A stretch of DNA of 41,580 bases from Porphyromonadaceae bacterium UBA7555 (lineage in GTDB: Bacteria > Bacteroidota > Bacteroidia > Bacteroidales > Muribaculaceae), in assembly GCA_002478045.1 (NCBI GenBank), contig DLLT01000022.1:80248-121827 (forward strand), read 5' to 3'. Under the pieces are notes generated by a model. The model ran no database searches, had not been told where the DNA came from, and was given only the letters and a program-made list of their open reading frames with translations. Of the stretch, positions 1 through 8,184 are shown in pieces. Both the position numbers and the translations under genes were made by a program. Each line of letters opens with the position of its first letter. Position 1 is the stretch's first letter.

Positions 1-21
1 ATTCAGTTGAGCTAATGAGCC
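1..21 (-). tRNA. partial tRNA gene, 5' end only, probably tRNA-Arg
   Basis: Read on the minus strand from position 21, the sequence fits the 5' end of a tRNA: a seven-base acceptor strand (GGCTCAT), TA at tRNA positions 8-9, the D-stem GCTC, then a D-loop beginning AACTGAAT, after which the window ends. A D-loop of the AACTGgAT type is common in bacterial tRNA-Arg, hence the tentative identity. The anticodon is outside the window, so the amino acid cannot be confirmed. A two-element Bacteroidales promoter lies about 25 bases upstream and points the same way. Confidence 0.6.
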
Positions 22-45
22 TTTTGCCTTTCGGCTTTGCGACTG

Positions 46-77
46 CAAAGTTAGAACATTTTTTTCATCCGGCCAAA
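46..77 (-). promoter_or_regulatory. Bacteroidales promoter for the tRNA at the left edge
   Basis: On the minus strand, TTTG (77-74) is followed after 20 bases by TAACTTTG (53-46). This matches the Bacteroidales -33/-7 consensus TTTG-N19-21-TAnnTTTG. Transcription would start near 39-40, about 18 bases before the predicted tRNA 5' end. Confidence 0.65.
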
Positions 78-266
78 TATTTTTGCCGTGTTTTTTCGAG
101 GCTTTTCTTGTTCTAATGTCTTAGCAGTGCTTATATCTTATATTTCAGTCCGTTAGTCGTCACTATTTTCTTAGATATTTGCACCAACGGCAACATTCCC
201 TAACCTCCCGGCTATCGGTCCAATCCTTCGATGAGCCCTGCAACGAGTAGGATGGTATAAATACGC
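78..266. other. non-coding gap downstream of rpoZ
   Basis: This AT-rich stretch lies between the end of rpoZ and the leftward tRNA promoter. I see no convincing open frame and no clear hairpin with a T-run that would end the rpoZ transcript. Confidence 0.5.
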
Positions 267-602
267 TTAATCGAGCGCGGACTTGTCCGTAGCCGGATTG
301 CGGAACGTCAGACGATGGTCTACGTATTCCTGAGTGGCAATCAGCGTGGGCTTCGGAAGTTTCTCGTAGTAACGCGAGATTTCAATTTGTTCACGGTTTT
401 CGGTGATTTCTTCGAGGTTGTCGTTCAGCGAAGCAAATTCCTGAAGTTTTTTCTCAAGGTCATGCTTCATCTCGGCGGCAATCTGATTTGAACGTTTTGC
501 AATCACGCATACAGTCTCGTAGATATTGCCTGTTTGTTTGGACAAGTCAATGAGGTCGCGTGTTACGGTGTTTAGCGGCGCGTTTGTTTTCTTGTAGTCC
601 AT
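267..602 (-). CDS. rpoZ: RNA polymerase omega subunit, Bacteroidales type
   Basis: This 111-residue protein resembles the omega subunit of Bacteroides RNA polymerase, a small subunit that helps fold and assemble beta-prime. The features seen are the start MDYKKTNAP, the NVYETV-like segment (here NIYETV) followed by KRSNQIA, and the REQIEISRYYEKLPKPT stretch that is highly characteristic of this phylum. The length matches the roughly 110 residues usual in Bacteroides. The gene lies 41 bases downstream of bamD on the same strand and is probably co-transcribed with it, an order I recall from other Bacteroidales. The start codon at 602 is the only sensible one. There is nothing unusual in the protein. 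Confidence 0.9.
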   Translation of the reverse strand: MDYKKTNAPLNTVTRDLIDLSKQTGNIYETVCVIAKRSNQIAAEMKHDLEKKLQEFASLNDNLEEITENREQIEISRYYEKLPKPTLIATQEYVDHRLTFRNPATDKSALD

Positions 603-643
603 TATATAATTATGTATGTCTTATGTTATTCTTAAGTAATACG

Positions 644-1444
644 TCAGTCTTTGACGTACTTTTGTGCAATCTTGAGTATATTATCAGCCTCCGAACGATA
701 GGGACTGTCAGGATAATTGTTGATGAACGAGTAATACTCGTCTATAACATCGCGGAAACGGTCGGCCTTGCGCTCTTCCACACTGAGGTTCGCCTCTTGA
801 TAACGAGCCTTGAGCACCAACATCTCCAAATCTTCCTTGTACTTGGAATATGGGTAATCTTTAATAGCGTTCTTGGCTACAATGACGCAACTTTCGTAGT
901 TATTACCCATATATGTACCGAGGTTGTAGTACAACTGTGCATTCTGCAGCTGTTTTAAGGTCAGTTTGTCCTGCAACTCGAAAATCGCATTCTGTGCAGT
1001 AGAAACCTTTTCGCTGCGAGGAAAGTAGTCTATGAAACTCTGCAACTCTCGTATGGCTTTAATGGTGCCTGTCTGATCAAGTTGTGGTTCCGGCGAATCA
1101 AGATAGTATCCATAGCCGCAATAGAAGCGTGCCGGCTCGGCGTATTTGCCTTTGGGATAACGCGTATAATACTTCTCGAAAAAAGCTCCCGAGCTGACAT
1201 AATCCTTATTCTCGTAGTAGCTCATAGCAAGCAGGTACAGCGACTCCTCGGCTTTGGACGACCCCTTGAATACCGTCACCAAATCCGTCAGGATGGTTGC
1301 CGCCTGCGAATAGCGTTTTTGCTCGAAAGCACGTTTGGCATATTCGAACTTGTAGTCGTTGTCAGTGCTTTTGAGGACCCGCTGGTATTCGCCGCATGAC
1401 GTCACAGCAACAACTAATAAAGTGTATATCAATAGCTTGCGCAT
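644..1444 (-). CDS. bamD: outer membrane assembly lipoprotein BamD
   Basis: This is the TPR lipoprotein of the BAM complex, which folds beta-barrel proteins into the outer membrane from the periplasmic side. I place the start at 1444, giving 266 residues: the protein then begins MRKLLIYTLLVVAVTSC, a typical lipoprotein signal with the lipidated Cys at residue 17. The frame is open further upstream, to 1522, but the extra 26 residues would put a hydrophilic stretch before the signal peptide. After the Cys comes GEYQRVLKSTDNDYKFEYA, typical of Bacteroidota BamD, then helical repeats such as KRAFEQKRYSQAATIL and YYENKDYVSSGAFFEKYYTR. The rpoZ gene follows closely. A TAnnTTTG box lies just upstream at 1485-1478. 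Confidence 0.9.
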   Translation of the reverse strand: MRKLLIYTLLVVAVTSCGEYQRVLKSTDNDYKFEYAKRAFEQKRYSQAATILTDLVTVFKGSSKAEESLYLLAMSYYENKDYVSSGAFFEKYYTRYPKGKYAEPARFYCGYGYYLDSPEPQLDQTGTIKAIRELQSFIDYFPRSEKVSTAQNAIFELQDKLTLKQLQNAQLYYNLGTYMGNNYESCVIVAKNAIKDYPYSKYKEDLEMLVLKARYQEANLSVEERKADRFRDVIDEYYSFINNYPDSPYRSEADNILKIAQKYVKD

Positions 1445-1477
1445 CAATTTACGTATATCTGTCAGATAAATAATATG

Positions 1478-1485
1478 CAAAGTTA
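1478..1485 (-). promoter_or_regulatory. possible -7 promoter box for bamD
   Basis: TAACTTTG on the minus strand matches TAnnTTTG and sits 34 bases before the bamD start. I found no good TTTG at the expected -33 distance, so this is a half-site call. Confidence 0.4.
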
Positions 1486-1592
1486 CAAAATTTCCGCTTA
1501 AAGAGCCTTTGATTTTCCGCAAAAAAGTGTGAAACAGAAGTTAACCTACCCTGCGGAATCCGAAGGCTGTTGAATTGCTACACATCTCGACA

Positions 1593-4085
1593 TCAAACCG
1601 GGTCTACGTCACAGTAGATATATAATCCTGTATACGAACCGACGTTATGGAAATTTGTGTATATCTGTCCGATGGCCTGCTTGACTTGCGATGGCGAAAT
1701 GCCGGTGTTGAATTTGAGCATTATACGTCGTATATACATCTGCTGTATACGCCCCACCTCGGGCGCATCGGGGCCGTAAACCCCCGTTCCGAAAGTACGT
1801 CGCATCATCATTGCAAAGGTCTCGGCGGCTCGTGCCACTCGTTCGGCATCGCGATGCTTGAAGTATATGTAAATGATATGCGCAAACGGCGGATACCCGA
1901 AGGCCTGACGCTCGCCCAATTCGTGCTTATAATATCCTTGATAGTCATGCTTGCATACATATCCTATGATGGGATGATTAGGATTGGCAGTCTGTATAAT
2001 CACATGCCCCGGAGTATCGCGCCGTCCGGCACGACCGCTCACTTGTTCCAGCATATTGAAAGCACGCTCGGAGGCTCTAAAGTCGGGATAATTGATAATC
2101 GTATCGGCATTGAGCACCACCGCCGTACTGACATCGCTGAAGTCCAGTCCTTTGGTAACCATCTGCGTACCGACAAGTATATCGGCCTTATGCTGCGAAA
2201 AAGCATCGATAATATTAGCGTAATCGTCCTTATTGCGCGTTGTATCCAAGTCCATACGCAACATCTTGGCCTTAGGCAGACGCTCGGCTATATCATCCTC
2301 GACACGTTCGGTGCCGTATCCAAGTACTTCTATAGCAGGCAACCCGCATTCGGGACATATCTTAGGCAGACGCATCGTGTGTCCGCAGTAATGGCACACC
2401 AATTCGCCTTGTCGTCTGTGATAGGTCATGGACACATCACAATTGGGACATTTGGGGATGTATGCACATTGCTTACAGCGAGCTATGGGGGCATAGCCGC
2501 GACGATTATGGAAAATTATAGCTTGACTGCCATGGCTGATGGCTTGAGCCAGTTCCAATGCCGTACTGTCGGCCAAAGCGCCCTTAACCTCACCCTTAAG
2601 TCGTGCACGAGTCATATCGGTCACCGTAATGCGCGGCAAGTGCACGCCCTTGTAGCGAGTGGACAGTGTCACCAATCCAAAGCGGCCTTGGCTCGCTTTA
2701 TAATATGTTTCAACACTCGGCGTGGCACTTCCCAGCAGCGTCTTGGCTCCGTGCATACGAGCCACCACCGTGGCCACGTCACGCGCATTATATCGCGGTG
2801 CAGGATCGTATTGCTTATAGCTGGGCTCGTGCTCTTCGTCCACAATCACCATGCCGAGGTTGTGAAACGGCAAAAATACTGCCGACCGAGCGCCGATAAT
2901 TACACGCGGCGATGAATCCTTGAGCAGTCCCTGCCAAACTTCGACACGCTTGCCGTCCGAGAACTTGGAATGATATATGATCACGCGTTGGCCGAATACG
3001 CGTTGCAAGCGTCGTGTCAATTGAGTCGTCAACGCTATCTCCGGAACAAGCATCAGCGCTTGCCGTCCCGAGCGCAAAGCCTCTTCTATAAGGTGTATGT
3101 ATATTTCCGTTTTGCCGCTGGAAGTAACTCCGTGCAACAGCACAACATCTTTATGACCAAAGGCATCGCGTATTCCCCGCAATGCCGTATCTTGCTCGTC
3201 CGAAAGCGTAGGCAAGGGAGCGCACTCGCTATCAGAGCCATACGGCTGCGCCGTATCTGCGTCAAAGCGCGATGTTTCGACCGTGAAGGTGCGTATCAGG
3301 CCCTTGGCCTCAAGCGCGGTAAGTGATGCCGGAGTGGTCACATCTGCCGCTTGCAACAGCGATTGCCGCGCCACGGGGTGCACATCTTCTCCGCCTATTG
3401 CCCCTGAAAGTTTGAGCAGTGCTGCAAGTATGCGCTGCTGCACCGGAGCCTTAGACACAGCATCAAACATTCGGTGTACGACCTGTCGTCTGTCGCCGTC
3501 TTCCATCACCGGAGCCACCATATATTGTTTGCGCGGACGAAAGCGCTCGACAAGGCGCTCGCTGACCATCACCGCTCCGGCTTTGAGCAAAGCATCCAGC
3601 AACGGTTCGGCATGCTCTATGCCCGTGGCCTTAGACAGGGCCTTGGATGTCATCTTTCCCTTGGAACATAATGCCTGCCACAATAGTAGCTGACGCTCGT
3701 CCGTAATACCGGGCGGAATTGTCGGGTCGAAATCCGGATTAGCCTCAACGAAGGTTTCCGTCTCGACCTTAAGTCCGGCGGGTAAAGCCGCACGCATCAC
3801 CTCTCCTATACAGCACATATAGTATCCCGAAATCCATGCCATCAATTTCAATTGGCTCGAAGTCATCACGGCATAATCGTCCAATACCGTATCTATCTCT
3901 TTAAGTGTACCTCCGGGATTGACCGCTGCCGCATCACAAACTATGCCCGTATATCTGTTACGCGAGCCGAAGGGTACTATCACCCTATAGCCCACGCCCA
4001 CGCGCCCATCCCACGCCTGTGGCACCTTGTAGGTAAACACGCGCGGCACCGGAACGGGTACTATGACTTGAACCAATTGGGACAT
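1593..4085 (-). CDS. priA: primosomal replication restart helicase PriA
   Basis: PriA is a 3'-5' DNA helicase that recognises stalled forks and reloads the replisome. The 830 residues show the full architecture: an N-terminal 3'-DNA-binding domain (about 1-105), a winged-helix region (about 120-200), a Walker A GVTSSGKT at 319-326, a DEEH box at 416-419 and LGSATPS at about 451-457. The zinc-binding insertion carries eight cysteines (537, 540, 546, 549, 564, 567, 577, 580), all intact. The ARGD-like VSGRAGRRD motif VI follows. The length is slightly above the usual 730-820. The start at 4085 gives the family-typical opening with VPRVFTYKVP. The gene stands about 150 bases upstream of bamD on the same strand. 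Confidence 0.95.
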   Translation of the reverse strand: MSQLVQVIVPVPVPRVFTYKVPQAWDGRVGVGYRVIVPFGSRNRYTGIVCDAAAVNPGGTLKEIDTVLDDYAVMTSSQLKLMAWISGYYMCCIGEVMRAALPAGLKVETETFVEANPDFDPTIPPGITDERQLLLWQALCSKGKMTSKALSKATGIEHAEPLLDALLKAGAVMVSERLVERFRPRKQYMVAPVMEDGDRRQVVHRMFDAVSKAPVQQRILAALLKLSGAIGGEDVHPVARQSLLQAADVTTPASLTALEAKGLIRTFTVETSRFDADTAQPYGSDSECAPLPTLSDEQDTALRGIRDAFGHKDVVLLHGVTSSGKTEIYIHLIEEALRSGRQALMLVPEIALTTQLTRRLQRVFGQRVIIYHSKFSDGKRVEVWQGLLKDSSPRVIIGARSAVFLPFHNLGMVIVDEEHEPSYKQYDPAPRYNARDVATVVARMHGAKTLLGSATPSVETYYKASQGRFGLVTLSTRYKGVHLPRITVTDMTRARLKGEVKGALADSTALELAQAISHGSQAIIFHNRRGYAPIARCKQCAYIPKCPNCDVSMTYHRRQGELVCHYCGHTMRLPKICPECGLPAIEVLGYGTERVEDDIAERLPKAKMLRMDLDTTRNKDDYANIIDAFSQHKADILVGTQMVTKGLDFSDVSTAVVLNADTIINYPDFRASERAFNMLEQVSGRAGRRDTPGHVIIQTANPNHPIIGYVCKHDYQGYYKHELGERQAFGYPPFAHIIYIYFKHRDAERVARAAETFAMMMRRTFGTGVYGPDAPEVGRIQQMYIRRIMLKFNTGISPSQVKQAIGQIYTNFHNVGSYTGLYIYCDVDPV

Positions 4086-4171
4086 AACTTTATAGTCTTG
4101 TCAGCCATCTGTAGGCTTCGAAGTATGCAAACAACTGCTAATATCCGAACCTACGACCGGCTTGCGGAGTA

Positions 4172-4179
4172 CAAAAGTA
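4172..4179 (-). promoter_or_regulatory. possible -7 promoter box for priA
   Basis: TACTTTTG on the minus strand matches TAnnTTTG, 87 bases before the priA start. The only TTG-like element upstream (4208-4206) is a few bases too far away for a standard -33 site. Confidence 0.35.
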
Positions 4180-4221
4180 CAGAAAAAACGGCGGATGACG
4201 GCATACAATCGGTTTTTTTTG

Positions 4222-4229
4222 TAATTTTG
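4222..4229 (+). promoter_or_regulatory. possible -7 promoter box for the 4328 operon
   Basis: TAATTTTG matches TAnnTTTG, about 100 bases before the start codon at 4328 and divergent from the priA box. No clear -33 TTTG is present. Confidence 0.35.
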
Positions 4230-4327
4230 TACTTTGATGCTCGACGGGGTTATTTCCGCCGCCTTATTATGGTTGCCTTTGTGCACACTTACACAACAAT
4301 AAAAAAACATCGTTACATCATACATAT

Positions 4328-5248
4328 ATGAAACCTACACTGCTTGTACTTGCAGCCGGAATGGGAAGCCGCTACGGCGGCCTCAAGCAACTTGATCCGC
4401 TTGGACCCCACGGCGAAACTATTATGGACTACTCTATTTATGATGCTTTGCAAGCCGGATTCGGCCGCGTAGTATTTGTCATACGTCACGATTTCGAGAA
4501 GGATTTTCGCGAGCGCGTATGCAGCAAATACGATGGCGTCATAGACGTACGCGTCGTGTTCCAAAGCACCGATGCACTACCCGAAGGCTACACCTGTCCC
4601 GAGGATCGCACACGCCCATGGGGCACCAATCATGCCATAATGATGAGCAAGGACGTCATTGACGGCCCGTTTGCAGTCATCAACGCCGATGATTTCTACG
4701 GACACGAAGCCTTCGAGGTGATGGCTCGCCACTTTGCTCAAGTCAATACGAACGCTCCGGGCAACTACTGCATGGTGGGCTTCCGCATAGGCAATACAAT
4801 GACCCGCAACGGCTCGGTATCGCGCGGTGTTTGCACCGTCACCGACGGCAAACTCAGCAAGATTATCGAGCGTCGCAAGATTTACTATGCCGCAGACGGT
4901 TCTATAGTATATGACGATGAAAACGGAGTGCCTCGGCCCTTGGCTGCAGATGTACCGGTATCTATGAACCTTTGGGGCTTCACCCCGGATTATTTCGGAT
5001 ACAGTGAGCGCGAATTCCGCCGCTTCCTGGACAAGTACATCTCCGACCCTTCGCGCGAATTCTTCATCCCCTCGGTGGTAGACAAACTTATACGCAACGG
5101 TGAAGCGACGGTAACCGTCTTGTCCACTTCAGGCAAATGGTTCGGCGTCACATACGCAAAAGATCGCGAACATGTAGTCGAAGCATTGGCCAAACTACAC
5201 CGACAAGGTCGCTACCCGGCCAAACTTTTTGACAAAACAACCCTCTGA
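4328..5248 (+). CDS. nucleotidyltransferase family protein (sugar-1-phosphate type)
   Basis: The 306-residue protein begins with the nucleotidyltransferase signature LAAGMGSRYGGLKQLDPLGP (about 8-27), in which the glycine-rich loop, Arg and Lys bind the NTP. The motif VINADDFYG (about 117-125) would hold the metal-binding Asp. This is the fold of glucose-1-phosphate thymidylyl/uridylyltransferases and MobA-like enzymes. Close relatives in Bacteroides are annotated only as nucleotidyltransferase, and the substrate cannot be read from the sequence. The gene starts the plus-strand run that includes tgt and the LptF/G permease. It ends two bases before tgt, so the genes are almost certainly co-transcribed. 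A role in making an envelope sugar nucleotide is possible but unproven. Confidence 0.8.
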   Translation: MKPTLLVLAAGMGSRYGGLKQLDPLGPHGETIMDYSIYDALQAGFGRVVFVIRHDFEKDFRERVCSKYDGVIDVRVVFQSTDALPEGYTCPEDRTRPWGTNHAIMMSKDVIDGPFAVINADDFYGHEAFEVMARHFAQVNTNAPGNYCMVGFRIGNTMTRNGSVSRGVCTVTDGKLSKIIERRKIYYAADGSIVYDDENGVPRPLAADVPVSMNLWGFTPDYFGYSEREFRRFLDKYISDPSREFFIPSVVDKLIRNGEATVTVLSTSGKWFGVTYAKDREHVVEALAKLHRQGRYPAKLFDKTTL

Positions 5249-5250
5249 CG

Positions 5251-6381
5251 ATGGATTTCACGCTTGAAGCCACCGACCCATCGTCCAAAGCACGCGCCGG
5301 ACGCATAGTTACCGACCACGGAGTCATCGAAACCCCAATATTTATGCCCGTGGGTACACAGGGTAGCGTCAAAGGCGTACATATTCCGGAACTTCGCAGC
5401 CAAGTTCATGCCCAAATAATCTTGGGCAACACCTATCACCTATACCTGCGCCCGGGCATCGAAATTCTTAACCGCGCAGGCGGTCTGCACAAGTTCAACG
5501 GCTGGGACGGTCCCATACTCACCGACAGCGGAGGCTTCCAGGTGTTTTCGTTGAGCCATAACCGCAAACTTACGGAGGAGGGTGCCCATTTCCGCAGCCA
5601 TATCGATGGTTCGCGCCACTTATTCACCCCCGAAAACGTCGTGGACATACAGCGCAACATCGGCGCCGACATCATGATGGCCTTGGACGAATGTCCTCCG
5701 GGAGCCAGCGATTACAACTACGCGCGAAAGTCGCTCGACCTAACCCTAAAATGGATGGACCGCGGATGGCGTCACTACAACGAGACCGAAGGCCTCTACG
5801 GATACCACCAAGCATGGTTCCCCATAGTTCAGGGTTGTACCTATGAGGATTTGCGTCGCGAAAGCGCCGAACGAGTCGCCGCCCTCGGCGCTGAAGGCAA
5901 CGCCATAGGCGGTTTGGCCGTAGGCGAACCCACCGATGTGATGTACGACATGATTGAGGTCGTCAACGAAATACTGCCGCAAGACCGTCCGCGATATCTT
6001 ATGGGCGTGGGCACTCCCGTCAATATACTCGAAGCCATTGACCGCGGCGTTGATATGATGGACTGCGTAATGCCCACCCGAAATGGACGCAACGGAATGC
6101 TCTTCACTCCGGAGGGCACCATGAATATGCGCAACCGCAAATGGGCTGATGATTTCCGCCCAATATGGGAAGACGGTCCTACGGACGTCGACCGTATATA
6201 CTCGCGTGCTTACCTGCGACACCTGTTCATCGCCGAGGAAATCTTGGCTATGCAAATTGCATCAATACACAACCTTGCCTTCTACCTATGGCTGGTAGGC
6301 GAAGCTCGCCGACACATCTTTGCCGGAGACTTCCATGCCTGGAAAGAAGATATGGTTCCACACCTCAGCCGCCGCCTCTGA
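5251..6381 (+). CDS. tgt: tRNA-guanine transglycosylase (queuosine insertion)
   Basis: Tgt exchanges guanine-34 of GUN-anticodon tRNAs for preQ1 on the way to queuosine. The 376 residues include the catalytic Asp92 in TDSGGFQVFSL, the nucleophile Asp271 in DCVMPTRNGRNG, the ECPPG motif (147-151) and VGEPTD (224-229). The zinc site is unusual: residues 305-316, where most bacterial enzymes carry CxCxxC, contain no cysteine, although the downstream His340 in SIHN is kept. From memory the Bacteroides enzyme has the same loss. The gene lies directly after the nucleotidyltransferase, and its TGA overlaps the ATG of the LptF/G gene by one base, so the three form an operon. Confidence 0.95.
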   Translation: MDFTLEATDPSSKARAGRIVTDHGVIETPIFMPVGTQGSVKGVHIPELRSQVHAQIILGNTYHLYLRPGIEILNRAGGLHKFNGWDGPILTDSGGFQVFSLSHNRKLTEEGAHFRSHIDGSRHLFTPENVVDIQRNIGADIMMALDECPPGASDYNYARKSLDLTLKWMDRGWRHYNETEGLYGYHQAWFPIVQGCTYEDLRRESAERVAALGAEGNAIGGLAVGEPTDVMYDMIEVVNEILPQDRPRYLMGVGTPVNILEAIDRGVDMMDCVMPTRNGRNGMLFTPEGTMNMRNRKWADDFRPIWEDGPTDVDRIYSRAYLRHLFIAEEILAMQIASIHNLAFYLWLVGEARRHIFAGDFHAWKEDMVPHLSRRL

Positions 6382-7454
6382 TGTTCAAGACCATTGACCG
6401 CTATATTATTCGTAAGTTCCTAGGAACGTATGTTTTCGCCATCATCCTGCTGCTGGCGATAGTGGTTATGTTCGATATCAACGAGAAATTGGACGCCTTC
6501 CTCAAGGCACCTTTACGCGCCACTATCGTTGATTATTACCTCAACTTCATCCCCTATTTTGCCAACCAGTTTGCGCCGCTGTTTACATTCATCGCAGTAA
6601 TTTTCTTCACCTCCAAACTGGCTACGCACAACGAGATTGTGGCAATGCTGTCTTCGGGCATGAGTTTCAGACGGCTGCTGAGACCGTATATGATTAGCGC
6701 CGCCGTCATCGCCGCCGCATCTTTTGTACTGAGCGCATATATCATCCCGCCGGCCAATGTCAAACGTATAGATTACACCAATACATACGTCAAGAACAAG
6801 CGAGTGGATTACGGCGCAAACATTATGCTTATGGTGGCTCCCAACGAGATCGCATACATCAATAGGTATGACAACATCACCAAGACGGGCATACGCTTCT
6901 CTCTCGAAAGTTTCGATAAAGACAAGCGCCTCGTATCGCGCCTGACTGCTACAAGCATACGCTGGGACACGCTGTACAATTGGCGCGTAAACGACTATGT
7001 AATACGTGATTTCCGTGGCGGCCGCGAGTACATCTCCAAGGGTATGAATTTGGACACAATTATCCCCTTTGAACCTCGCGACTTCCTCATTGCAGTCAAC
7101 GACTGCGAGAAAATGACCACCCCGGCATTGGCTCGTTATGTCGAAAGACAGAAAGAGCGCGGCGTGGCCAATATCCGCACTTTCGAAGTCGAGTACCACC
7201 GACGTTTTGCCATGACTGCAGCTGCGTTCATACTCACGATTATAGGTATGTCCTTGTCTTCACGCAAGGTCAAAGGCGGTATGGGCCTTAATATTGGTAT
7301 CGGATTGGTGCTCAGCTTCGGATACATTCTGTTTATGACTGTCACACAGACCTTTGCCCTATCCGGTCTCACATCCGCTATGGTAGCCATGTGGATTCCG
7401 AACGTCCTATTCTCGCTGATAGCCCTCGTGCTTTATATCCGTGCACGGCGATAA
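6381..7454 (+). CDS. LPS export permease, LptF/LptG family
   Basis: This is a YjgP/YjgQ family membrane protein of the LptBFG transporter, which extracts lipopolysaccharide from the inner membrane and passes it to LptC/LptA. The frame is open upstream, but I choose the ATG at 6381, which overlaps the tgt stop (TGATG) and yields 357 residues with the family opening MFKTIDRYIIRKFLGTY. Transmembrane segments are visible at about 14-32, 55-80, 98-118 and, at the C-terminus, three more from about 275 to 352. A periplasmic beta-rich region lies between. LptF and LptG cannot be told apart here. Co-transcription with tgt recurs in Bacteroidales as far as I recall. Confidence 0.88.
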   Translation: MFKTIDRYIIRKFLGTYVFAIILLLAIVVMFDINEKLDAFLKAPLRATIVDYYLNFIPYFANQFAPLFTFIAVIFFTSKLATHNEIVAMLSSGMSFRRLLRPYMISAAVIAAASFVLSAYIIPPANVKRIDYTNTYVKNKRVDYGANIMLMVAPNEIAYINRYDNITKTGIRFSLESFDKDKRLVSRLTATSIRWDTLYNWRVNDYVIRDFRGGREYISKGMNLDTIIPFEPRDFLIAVNDCEKMTTPALARYVERQKERGVANIRTFEVEYHRRFAMTAAAFILTIIGMSLSSRKVKGGMGLNIGIGLVLSFGYILFMTVTQTFALSGLTSAMVAMWIPNVLFSLIALVLYIRARR

Positions 7455-7514
7455 GATGCGCACCTCGGACAATCACGGCAAATCACTGACAAACAAGACA
7501 AAAGCAACAAGAAT

Positions 7515-7564
7515 AGAACGAACGTCGGCATCACTTACGCGTGACTTTGATGTTCGTTCTTACT
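7515..7564 (+). terminator. hairpin after the LptF/G gene
   Basis: AGAACGAAC (7515-7523) pairs perfectly with GTTCGTTCT (7552-7560). CATCA/TGATG can extend pairing inside the loop, and the sequence TACTTTT follows. It sits 60 bases after the permease stop, so it probably ends the nucleotidyltransferase-tgt-lpt transcript. Confidence 0.55.
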
Positions 7565-7650
7565 TTTGATGCCCGTTAAGCATTTTCTTATACCTTCGGA
7601 TTGTACTAAATATTCTTGGTTTGCTTAGGTGTATCTATCGCAACCTAATA

Positions 7651-7679
7651 TGTCGGTTGGTATCGGATCGACACCGACA
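7651..7679 (-). terminator. hairpin after the S4 protein gene
   Basis: TGTCGGT (7651-7657) and ACCGACA (7673-7679) form a perfect 7-bp stem 31 bases beyond the stop of the minus-strand S4 gene. There is no strong T-run, so the terminator call is tentative. Confidence 0.35.
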
Positions 7680-7710
7680 ATTATTGAGATTCGGGATGCG
7701 CCACGTGTTG

Positions 7711-8154
7711 TCACGCATCATCGTCATCATCATCGTCAAAACCGAGGAACCAATCGCCTTCGAAGGCTTGCTCTCGGAAGTCGCGCAAGTCGCGCCCTTC
7801 TCGCTTGGTGGGACGGCCCAAGCCTTTACGCCTATCCACAAAACCGCTGACAGCTATGATGTCAAGCAGATCATATTGGCTCTGAGGCGTCAGGTTCTCA
7901 AGATACTCGGGAACGAGACGCGCCCCTAGTCGGTTTTCGGTAAGTCCTTTGACTCGAAACGTGTATGTCACCGGAGGTTTGCGCACATATATAGTGTCGC
8001 CCACCTTGATGGTGCGCGAAGGTTTGGCCGGCGGAGCATCTTCGGTGCCCACACTCACTCGCCCTTTGCGACATGCATCGGTGCTTATGGTGCGAGTTTT
8101 GAAGATACGCATGGCCCACAACCATTTGTCCAAGCGGACCTCTTCTTTGGGCAT
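7711..8154 (-). CDS. S4-domain RNA-binding protein, Hsp15 (HslR) type
   Basis: The 147-residue protein begins with an S4 RNA-binding domain (about 5-65): RLDKWLWAMRIFKTRT, then ACRKGRVSVGT and KVGDTIYVRK. This is the arrangement of Hsp15/HslR, which binds 50S subunits carrying stalled nascent chains and helps recycle them. A typical C-terminal segment, FVDRRKGLGRPTKREGRDLRDF, follows. The protein ends in GF, seven consecutive Asp residues and Ala, encoded by a GAT/GAC triplet run. The gene lies 30 bases downstream of buk and probably shares its transcript, although no functional link is evident. The family assignment is firm; the exact function in Bacteroidales is inferred from E. coli Hsp15. 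Confidence 0.85.
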   Translation of the reverse strand: MPKEEVRLDKWLWAMRIFKTRTISTDACRKGRVSVGTEDAPPAKPSRTIKVGDTIYVRKPPVTYTFRVKGLTENRLGARLVPEYLENLTPQSQYDLLDIIAVSGFVDRRKGLGRPTKREGRDLRDFREQAFEGDWFLGFDDDDDDDA

Positions 8155-8184
8155 ATCTTTAACGTATTTCTCCGAACTTAGCGT

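Noticed and set aside
1445..1522. Upstream extension of bamD by 26 codons
   Set aside because: It would bury the signal peptide and pass through the candidate promoter.
1647..2915. A 422-codon open frame opposite priA
   Set aside because: It mirrors priA codons, and the product shows no recognisable domain.
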